From Branchiostoma floridae (taxonomy: Eukaryota > Chordata > Leptocardii > Amphioxiformes > Branchiostomatidae): 64,000 nucleotides of DNA. Where the stretch lies: positions 14,388,067 to 14,452,066 of the forward strand of contig NC_049996.1 in NCBI RefSeq assembly GCF_000003815.2, given 5' to 3'. A program made the translations under genes and the position numbers. Under the pieces are notes generated by a model, which saw only the letters and a program-made list of their open reading frames with translations, made no database searches and had not been told where the DNA came from. Shown here piece by piece: positions 56,478 to 64,000 of this stretch (its first letter is position 1; each line of letters opens with the position of its first letter).

Positions 56478-56702
56478 TCAGCACTGGAACACCAGTGCTG
56501 AAGTGGTCGTCAGCACTGGAAGTCCAGTGCTGAGCCGGCATCAGCACTGGATATCCAGTGCTGAGGCAGCTTCAGCACTCGAAGCCCTCCTGTCAGCACT
56601 GGAAACCGAGTGCTGAGACTACAATCAGCACTGGATTTCCAGTGCTGAGGACATTTCAGCTCTGGAAATCCAGTGCTGACAAATATTCTGCACTGGAAAC
56701 CG
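56478..56702. repeat. Array of 24-bp palindromes at 31-32-bp spacing
   Basis: Eight units start at 56478, 56510, 56541, 56572, 56593, 56625, 56656 and 56687. Each is TCAGCACTGGA, a two-base centre, then the inverse TCCAGTGCTGA. They are separated by 7-8 variable bases. Unit 4 has lost its right half (a 10-bp deletion) and unit 8 is partial. It is not a CRISPR: the spacers are far too short and the genome is eukaryotic. Confidence 0.9.
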
Positions 56703-56724
56703 AGTATAAAATGTATAAAGTTTA

Positions 56725-57135
56725 GTGGGACCGCGTGGCACGATCGGGAGCGCGTTGGTCTCAGGCCCGAGAGGTCCCGGGTTCAAATCCGCTTGCCGTG
56801 TCACCGATCTTGTGCCCTTGGGAAAGGCACTTTACACGACTTTCCTCACCTAACTCAGGTGTAAATGAGTACATAGCTGCGGCTAGTGGCAGTGACAAGC
56901 CTTTGTTGTGGTGACAGGCCATAGGGGCATGTTCGGGCATGACGCACCCGCCATGATACACGAGTCAGGGGTAGGAGGAACCCCTTGCATCCTTGGTCGG
57001 AAGTCCTCCTAGGAGATGGAACCTCCGAACAAAAAAGCCAACGGTATGGTGGCTTTGAAAAGGCGTCTTTGGCACCTGTTTCGCCATACCCTCCATATGT
57101 ATATGGAGAATCTCAATTAAAAAAAAAAAAAAAAA
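56725..57135 (+). mobile_element. tRNA-derived SINE, second subfamily
   Basis: The same tRNA-like head and body as the SINE at 44520 (box B GGGTTCAAATCC, CTTGTGCCCTTGGGAAAGGC), but a different last ~110 bases (AAGCCAACGGTATGGTGGCT, TTTCGCCATACCCTCCATA) and a poly(A) tail. Inserted right after the palindrome array. Confidence 0.9.
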
Positions 57136-57337
57136 GTTGGTGAATGGACAACTGTATTATACAATGTTTTTTAAATGATGCTTCTTTGCCGCACAAGCAG
57201 AATGTGTCGTCCACCTGTAACTACCTATTCTTTGTAAAAAAAAAGCTTGCCATACATTACATCTACGTAAATGACATATCAAGTTCTCTTCGAGTTTAAT
57301 ACAGGAAGGAGTCATGGATTACAAGAACGCCAAACGC

Positions 57338-57495
57338 GTTTTAGATCGACAGTCGGTTATATTGTGCTGCACACGACTGTGTGGGTAATCAGGCATAGTA
57401 AACCACGAACCTTTGACCTTTCCCAAATGATCTTTGTGTCCTGATTATCTAGATGAGTTGATGCAGCACAGTATAACCGATTGTCGATCTAAAAC
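57338..57495. mobile_element. MITE family D copy 2 with DR1-like motif
   Basis: Ends GTTTTAGATCGACAGTCG and, reversed, GTTTTAGATCGACAATCG. Internal motif at 57407-57422 identical to copy 1. Confidence 0.85.
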
Positions 57496-57911
57496 CTGTA
57501 ATCAATAAATCACACAATTTTATAACTGAAAGAGAGCTTGGTGCAATTTCGTGGGTTTTTTTGTTTATTACTATCACACAACGTGGTATTATAGATAAAA
57601 TTTGCCATCAGCAGCGCTACCCTGAGGTTTTACAGTTTGCAAATGTTTGCAGTACTCCATTCGGTCACAGGGTGTCCTTTTTTTTTTAACCTTGCCGACT
57701 GCCCGAGGGTCAGGCTACTTTGCTTCGTACCGACGGCCGGGGGGCTTGAGTTTGCGCCACAGCAAAACTGTTTATTTATTTATTATTTTTTTTGCTTTTC
57801 GACAGACGGGGACAATGTGGCACTGTACTCAAGTTTTTTGGTAACTTATATTAACAGTGCCACATATACACGGTACAGACAGAAGGTACCCATTTTTACA
57901 CCTGGTTGAAG
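57496..57911. other. Non-coding, no feature seen
   Basis: Spacer with T-rich runs. Confidence 0.4.
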
Positions 57912-58036
57912 TGAGGAAGATCGTTTAAAGTGCCTTTCCCAAGGGCACAACGTCGGGGCGGGGCAAGGCGGGGATCGAACTCAGAACCTCTAGGTTCCGA
58001 GCCGAACGCTCTACCAGTTACCCCACGCCCGACGCC
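57912..58036 (-). repeat. tRNA-derived SINE head, another subfamily
   Basis: Reversed, box A-like TGGGGTAACTGGTAGAGCG and box B GAGTTCGATCCCC in tRNA spacing, then TTGTGCCCTTGGGAAAGGCA. It abuts the left end of the transposon at 58043. A tRNA pseudogene is possible, but the shared CCCTTGGGAAAGGC tail marks it as a SINE. Confidence 0.75.
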
Positions 58037-58889
58037 ACAATAAGCCTATTTGCATTTACCAGTACGCATGCGCGGAATTTCCTTAGCAACGAAAAAAGTG
58101 AGATAAACAAGTCGCGTTCGACAGGGCAGCGTGTGTCCAGGTTCAATGTTCAAGTGTCGAGATTTTTAGCCTCTACACGGCGTTAACGGCAGCTACCCGC
58201 CTGGATCTGATGTTCCAACGATGTCCTAAACCTTGTGTACCTGAAACACCGTGTTCAGTTTCGCTTCAGAGGAATTTACGGTACGTTTTTTGACGGTATC
58301 CAAGCAAGTGTTCCCACAGTTAGTGATAACGCATGCATCCCTCCCCCATGCACGATGCCATCTATCTTTGCCGCTTACTTCTAGAATTTTTGTCCATTCT
58401 CACTACAGCCAGGTTTTTGTCTGTAAAGGTTACCAGTGTGACATAATTAGGAAATTTTAACCTACGTATGTTATAAACCGTAAAAATGTTAGCTAAAATG
58501 CACGACCTTGTGTCTTCACAATAATGAAAGCCGATATGGTCACTGTCTCGTGATCTCTCGTGTCTGGACATGACCCCGCTTGCACTGACTGAGGAGCTTT
58601 CGTACTGTGACCAACACTTCGATTAGAAAGATAAAAAAATGTTAAGAACCAACAGCGAGTACACTAATAATCGCAGTAAATGGCTTGGATGTCCGTATTA
58701 GTATTAAACTGGTGCTTTAGGTTGAAAAATTGTGCTAATAAATGTGCAAGCAAGGTCGCTGCAAGTTATGCAAACGTGACGGTGGGGAGGGGTGCATGTA
58801 GAATGTGCATTGAAGTGTATTACGCTTTAAAGCTGTATTTTTTGTTTAAGTGTTGATATTTGCTTTAATGTTTCTTCCTTTTTTTTAAG

Positions 58890-59769
58890 GTGCCGGAGTT
58901 CAACATGAGGCTGTGTGCAGTGGTCGGCTGCGGTAATGGAACATATCAACCAAGGCGGTTTCAACCTTCTTGTATCAACTTTAAAAAAAGGAAGTCAGGG
59001 ACATGTCCAAATAAAAACATGGAACAAAAAAAGGATTTTGATGATGCAACTGTCCCCAACCTTTCCAGCTATGCATTTCCCACTGACAAGAAAGACCCAT
59101 GGTCGGACAAAACTGTTCTTGCTCACAGATTGCCAACACTTGGGTTCGCTTCCTGTCTGTGACACTACAACCACTGATAGTATGGCCAAGTAGAGCTGCA
59201 ATTTCCAAGACCTTGCCACCACAGTTCAAGAAACAATGTAGTAGAATAAGATGCATAATTGATTGTACAGAAATATTTATTGAGAGACCTAGATCTTTAG
59301 ACTTACAAGCCTCCACATGGTATGACTATAAATACACAATACTTTAAAGCCGTTTGTAGGGATCACACCAAATGGGCACATCTCCTTTCTTTCAAAGACC
59401 TATGGCGGAAGAGCCTCTGATGTGTTCATTACCTGGGACTGTGGCTTTTTAGATTTGGTTGATCCAAATGACGTTATAAAAATAATGGCAGATAGGGGAT
59501 TTCCAAACCAGGAGGACCTGATGCTGCTGAATGCAACACTAGAAATACCACCAGCAGCATAGGGGAGGCGACACATGACAAGAGACAAAGTAAAGAAAAC
59601 AAAAACTGTTGCAAACTTGAGGATCCGCGTAGAGCGTGCTAACAATCGACTGAAGGACTTCAAAATCCTGGAGGGTACATTTCCCATAACACTCATGTCA
59701 GCATTAGATGACATTATCAAGGTCTGTGCTGCATTGGTTCGGAACCTGCAGCCAGACTTGGTCAAATAA
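58890..59769 (+). pseudogene. Broken THAP-DDE_Tnp_4 transposase
   Basis: The pieces lie in order but in shifting frames. A THAP-like start (MRLCAVVGCGNGTYQPRRF), then a helix-turn-helix remnant (SQIANTWVRFLS, LIVWPSRAA), then IIDCTEIFIERP with the first Asp. A stop follows after YKYTIL. GITPNGHISF and MADRGF (second Asp) come next, another stop follows EIPPAA, and then LRIRVERANNRLKDF (Glu) and the end at 59769. Two in-frame stops and at least one frameshift are visible, and most of the THAP domain and the first half of the HTH are missing. All three catalytic acids remain, so this is a decayed copy of a once-active gene. No function is expected now. Confidence 0.85.
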
Positions 59770-60736
59770 ACAGTTGGCATACAAGCCATTCAAGTTGGCA
59801 GAGATAAACTGTATTGAATTGCTGGCAGCTGAGTGCCAGTGACTTTTTTAATGATCCTTTACTGATTATGTTGTGATAGCAGGAAACTGTGACCGATGAT
59901 AATAATGACAATGTAATGAAGATGTAATAGATAAAAGTGGATCCTTTCTGTAACATGTCCTCAAATGTATTCTCAAACATTTTTCATACATTAAGTTGTG
60001 AGTTCTTTACATTTATGCTGCCATACTGGTGGTGATGTAGGAACATATTTTTTGGAATAAAATCAACGGGATCTTACTTTTGCCTTTGTTCATGAAGTGG
60101 CTTGTGTAATGGGAAATGATTTATCGAACAGACAAACTAACAAACTAGCTGTAGGAGCTCACAATAATTATGTTTTCCCGATATGGATAAAATTGCTCTT
60201 GCTGGTGTCTTCTTTTCATTTCTTTTTCTACTGTCAGGAACCAATCAGAGCTTGTAACTGCCATGAACCAATCAATTTTAGAACTGCATTAGCAAATTAG
60301 CAGTATAACTATGAAGAACCGTCCTGTGTCTTAGCTCTTCATGTGTATAAACTTCCGCCTCCTCATCCATTACGGCCGGAACGAAAATGAAGAAAAAAAA
60401 CTCCACTTACTTCATATACTGTCAGTAAAACACAAGGTCAAGGGACTAGGTAGGTAGGTAGGTAAAACACAAACACACGTCTTACACCAGACTTCAAAAA
60501 CTTAAAATTATCTTTATTCTTAACTGACAGTTCTAGAATCTTCTTTAGAACAGGTGTACGTTCGTACCTGTCAGGTGGGAACACCTGCGGCGCCGCACGG
60601 CGCGGCGCGGAGCGCCATCTCCTTAAACAAACGCTGACACTACACACGCGTGACGCAACACTGGGTTGGCAAGTTATCTCCCAAAATGGCGGATTTTACC
60701 CGTCATGCATTTCGCGCCGGTAATTGCGAATAGGCT
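59770..60736. other. 3' part of the degenerate transposon
   Basis: Non-coding. A GC-rich palindromic patch GGCGCCGCACGGCGCGGCGC lies at 60589-60608. No nuclease gene remnant is recognised. Confidence 0.45.
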
Positions 60737-60924
60737 TATAGTTTACTTACGAGGTTATCATGCCTCAAGGCCACAACAACAACTATACAAACCAAATACA
60801 TTATCATCAGGTCTATAAAGCCCTCTTTTACGTATCGATTGCAAGAACACTCCTTTCATATGGAGTTATGTCTCTTACAAACTCGGTCTTGTGAATCAAC
60901 ATTAAAAGCCATGTCAAATGTCGC

Positions 60925-61094
60925 GTTTAGATCAACAGTCGGTTACATTGTGCCCCGAGCACTGCGCGGGTAATCAAACATTGTACGTCGCGAACTTTGA
61001 CCTTTCGAGACTGCACGTCATCATCATCATCATCATCACATTGTCCTGATTATTCAAATGTATTGATACAGTATAACCGACTATCGATCTAAGT
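60925..61094. mobile_element. MITE family D copy 3
   Basis: Ends GTTTAGATCAACAGTCGGTT and, reversed, CTTAGATCGATAGTCGGTT. An internal (ATC)n run lies at about 61018-61037, and the DR1 motif has changed (AGGTCA-A-AGTTCG). The most diverged of the three copies. Confidence 0.8.
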
Positions 61095-61356
61095 CACAAT
61101 GGACTATTATATATTCGATCACTCCACCATCTGCGCCTAAAAGTTGACTTGTAAAAGATTTCGAAGCGTTTTTAGTTTATTACCGTGACAATGGTAATGA
61201 CAACCCGAGAACCGTGGATAGAGTATTGCAGCGTTTCAACGAGCTGCCAGGCGTCTCTTTTGGACCGTGCCAACTACAAACTCAAGCTCTTAAGTATTCA
61301 AATACAGAGCATTGGGCAAATATTTACCGTAAATAAGCCTTTTCACGGAGATCATA

Positions 61357-61548
61357 ACGCATGTGGTGGCGACAGGAATTCTCATAATATGTCAAAGGGT
61401 ATTAAGGCCCACAAAAAGTAAACAAATTCCGTCTGGATGTTGTTAATGATATGCAAATTGAAACAATGGTCGAGACAAGGACTATTAACTTTTTGTGGGC
61501 CTTACCCTTTGACATATTACCTTGAATTCCTGTCGCCGCATAAGCGTC
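61357..61548. mobile_element. Fold-back element, 60-bp arms
   Basis: Left arm 61357-61420 (GGCGACAGGAATTC, TATGTCAAAGGGTA, AGGCCCACAAAAAGT) and right arm 61487-61548 in reverse, with a four-base and a two-base indel, around a loop of about 66 bases. Non-coding. Confidence 0.8.
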
Positions 61549-62102
61549 CTGACTTTTGTTGTTGTTTATATCCGGGGTATTTCATCGCTCGTATGTAAAA
61601 TGACAAGTAAGTTGTGGCACATTCCAAGGACCACACAGCATCGCCCCCAGCGGTTGTTGGACAAAGTGCAACTTTTAACTCAAAGAAACAGTTAACGCAT
61701 TTGTTCCCGAATTCTGTGCGTTTGCTCCATTATTTTTCAACGAGAAGGATATAAAACGGCCACGAGAGTCTCCAATAGAATATTAAGTACTACTTACCAC
61801 CCGAAACGGATGTAGCGCATCTTCCAAGGTCGAATCTTACCAGAGGCTTCTTCCCTTCCAAACACACTCGCCATTTTGCAAAGGCGTGGTTCACTACAGG
61901 TATCACCTGTTCAACATCATTAGCTTAATTTGAATTTGTTAATTAGTTTGATCATCAGATAGGGTTTGATTGATTTCATCATAGTTGTCCCAAAGCATTA
62001 CTCCATGCCTTTTCCTTGTTCTAATAAAACGAAATACAATCAACTTCATGAGATCACGTCTTTTGAGGTCATACTGATACAATCTTTCCATATTTGAAAA
62101 AA
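61549..62102. other. Non-coding, no feature seen
   Basis: Spacer between repeat elements; nothing recognised. Confidence 0.4.
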
Positions 62103-62267
62103 TACAGTAGAAGCCATTTAATTGTACTTTCCATTTGCCAGCACATTTCGTGTAATTATCCGGGTGGTGCAATAATGCGAAGCAGCACCCCTACGGGACG
62201 TTGGGATTCCGTACAATTAACAGAAGTGTGCAGTTGTCCGTTGTGCAATTAACTGACTTCTACTGTA
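62103..62267. mobile_element. MITE family B copy 2
   Basis: Ends TACAGTAGAAGCCATTTAAT and, reversed, TACAGTAGAAGTCAGTTAAT; interior words shared with 15062-15236. Confidence 0.85.
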
Positions 62268-62744
62268 TGTCATGTGCGTTTCCCAGCACCCAACGATTGC
62301 CATGGTAAGGTCTGTTTGCTGGCGTCTCTTGTGTCTACCAGGGTGATGGGCGTGTCTTCCATGGTAACGACGGATCACATTGACAGAAAGAAGAACATAT
62401 GTATGAAGAATCGTTAATTAAAGTACCACTTGTGTGGGTATGCAAAGGTAAACTGATTTGTTGTCAAACCTGTACAAGTGATCACCTCTACACAAGAACC
62501 AATGGCAATTGATATTAACCTGGCAATTGATCATGATATATAAACCTATGCAATGACCATCTTTTTATTACATAAGGTCCAACTGCCTAAAGTGACTAAG
62601 TTTTTGTTGACTTGCTACCTTAGATTGTTCCCATTGACAAAATAATTAAGAGTCTTGTCTATAGTGACCACCTATCCACATAGACCGGCTTTCATTGAGG
62701 GCTTCTTGGGCAGTTTTGACTGCTGTTAAAGTTGAAAAGTTAAA
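62268..62744. other. Non-coding, no feature seen
   Basis: AT-rich spacer; nothing recognised. Confidence 0.4.
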
Positions 62745-62880
62745 CCCTTCCCGCGTCTGATGGCGCGTAGGGCGGCGCCCATCTCTGTTTCTTTAGCCCT
62801 GGGCCACACAACGCAATCACTGCAGCAGGGGGCTAGTCCACTGGTAGTGGTGTGTGTTCAACTTCAATACTCTTCCCCAC
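62745..62880 (-). repeat. SINE-like repeat, inverted second copy
   Basis: Reversed, it shares TGGACTAGCC.CCTGCTG.AGT, TTGTGTGGCCCAGGGCT and GAAACAGAGAT with 15245-15480. The box B part is not included. Confidence 0.6.
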
Positions 62881-63387
62881 TAGGCCATTGTACCGGTTTT
62901 TGACTGCTGTACTTGATGGGAATACCTCTATGCTTATTACCCCTAGATGGTATAAGTTAGCGAAGTCCTACCAAGAAGCTTAAGAAGAAGAAGAAGACTT
63001 GTCACTGGATACTAAAGCTTAGTAATCACTATATTTTCGTTTTGTTTGGGGCATCTAGTGATATAGTTTCCTTCACATTGAAATCTCTGAAGTTAAAAAA
63101 AGTTGTTTTTTTTTCTTTCAATCATCCAGAGGCCGCCTTTGTACATGTGTGTGCGGTTCTATTGCTTGAAACCTTTCTCAATCGACTGTAAGTTCTGACG
63201 TACAGGTGTTCTTTGATCCAACAACTGAGGGCATTCCCTGTTTGATTGAACTGTGAGGGGGCTTGCAAAATACTTGGAAACATAAAAAGGCTGCTCTCAA
63301 TTATATCAAGACGCTTTGATACAGATTCTTCAAACCGAGTTTTTTTCTTGCAACCAGTCGCATAATTATAAATTAGTCTGTAGCTTG

Positions 63388-63720
63388 TAGAAAAACAAAA
63401 TTCCTTTCGTTGGACATAATCACCATTTCTCACGCAAGGCAAATCATTTTTCATATTCATAGTTTCGTGGTATTCTATCACTTGTAGAAAACAAAATGTC
63501 ATTCAAGCCCGTACCACGCCTCTCGTCGAGCATAATCACCAATACTTAAAAAGACAAACCGTTTTCCATATTCATGCAGTTTTTGTGGTATTGTATCACT
63601 TGTAGAAAACAAAATGCCATTCAAAATACAAACCACGCCTCTGGCTGCAGCTGGGCATAATCACCATTACTTCAAAGTACAAACCATTTTCCATATTCAT
63701 GCAGTTTTTCACGGTATTGT
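63388..63720. repeat. Tandem repeat of about 115 bp, three copies
   Basis: CACTTGTAGAAAACAAAATG, CATAATCACCA and TTTTCCATATTCATGCAGTT recur in order at about 115-base spacing, ending just before the possible exon at 63750. Confidence 0.8.
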
Positions 63721-63749
63721 ACATATCCAGACGTCGCATTGTAGCGCAG

Positions 63750-64000
63750 ATGCCAGTACAGTACAGATGTACGCGCAAGCACAGCCGGTTCGGGACCCGG
63801 GCAGGGGACCCGGCAGCCGCCCCAAAACCGTTGAGACACCGCCACCACCTCTTCCTGTCCGCCAGAGCGGTGCAACAGGGCGTGTCTACCATGGCAACGG
63901 CGCTTCTGGACAGCCGAAGGAAGGGCCAAGAACCTCTCCAAACATTTACGAATCAGCAGAAGCTGTGAAACCACAGAATGTTTCGGAGGGCGGCAGGCGT
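63750..64000 (+). CDS. Probable internal exon, runs off the window
   Basis: An open plus-strand frame follows a possible acceptor (TTGTAGCGCAG) at 63749 and stays open to the window edge. It encodes a polar, proline- and glycine-rich, disordered chain: QMYAQAQPVRDPGR, TVETPPPPLPVRQS, SPNIYESAEAVKPQN. NIYESAEA puts a tyrosine in an acidic context, as in tails of animal receptors, but this is weak. The open frame extends upstream into the tandem repeat, which I do not trust. The opposite strand also has open frames; I prefer the plus strand for its composition. No family is assigned. Confidence 0.4.

Larger units (their letters stand above)
58043..60736. mobile_element. Degenerate THAP-DDE DNA transposon, 2.7 kb
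   Basis: Inverted ends AGCCTATTTGCATTTACC and, reversed, AGCCTATTCGCAATTACC; TA flanks both sides as a likely 2-bp target duplication. It holds a broken transposase (58890-59769) related to that of the 18246-24110 element. No YqaJ piece is recognised. Probably non-autonomous. Confidence 0.75.

Noticed and set aside
56478-56702. CRISPR array
   Set aside because: Regular repeats but spacers of only 7-8 bases, full palindromes, eukaryotic context and no cas genes.
44520-58036. tRNA-like sequences at 44520, 56725 and (reversed) 57912 and 27266 as possible tRNA genes
   Set aside because: They continue into a shared CCCTTGGGAAAGGC body and A-rich tails, and one has a 12-bp target duplication: SINEs.

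Overview
The window is eukaryotic, most likely a chordate-grade marine invertebrate and probably amphioxus (Branchiostoma). That assignment is inferred from gene content: a RING/B-box/NHL protein, an LRR receptor with repeated YWEIPD tail motifs, a THAP-DDE transposon, tRNA-derived SINEs and very dense MITEs. Genes have short introns with standard GT-AG sites. One assembly gap lies at 41788-42424.

Left part (1-18245). A very long, mostly disordered protein (minus strand) and an ankyrin-repeat membrane protein (plus strand, five exons whose phases fit) diverge from a 366-bp promoter holding a full CRE and a palindromic E-box. Next comes a three-exon small secreted protein (minus strand) with repeats in both introns, then a repeat-filled spacer.

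Centre (17779-26324). A leucine-rich-repeat receptor gene on the minus strand is cut inside its cytoplasmic-tail coding sequence by a 5.9-kb ISL2EU-type DNA transposon at 18246-24110. The element carries an apparently intact three-exon THAP-DDE transposase on the plus strand and a broken YqaJ-type exonuclease gene on the minus strand. Removing the element together with one copy of a 2-3-bp target duplication rejoins the receptor frame exactly at a fourth HYWEIPD motif.

28.4-33.5 kb holds three tandem paralogues of a small single-pass membrane protein family that I do not recognise. A TRIM-like RING/B-box/coiled-coil/NHL gene on the minus strand follows at 35300-37252.

Right part (37.3-64 kb). 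This is accessory and repeat-rich. It contains hairpin elements, a transposon-like unit whose inverted ends include 10-bp tandem arrays, and five tandem exon-like cassettes with conserved splice sites. It also contains SINEs sharing a tRNA-like head but carrying different tails, a 16-bp minisatellite, a 5'-truncated LINE with RT and RNase H, and an array of 24-bp palindromes at 31-32-bp spacing. Three MITE copies with an internal nuclear-receptor-like DR1 motif, a degenerate THAP-DDE transposon and the probable start of another coding exon at the right edge complete it.
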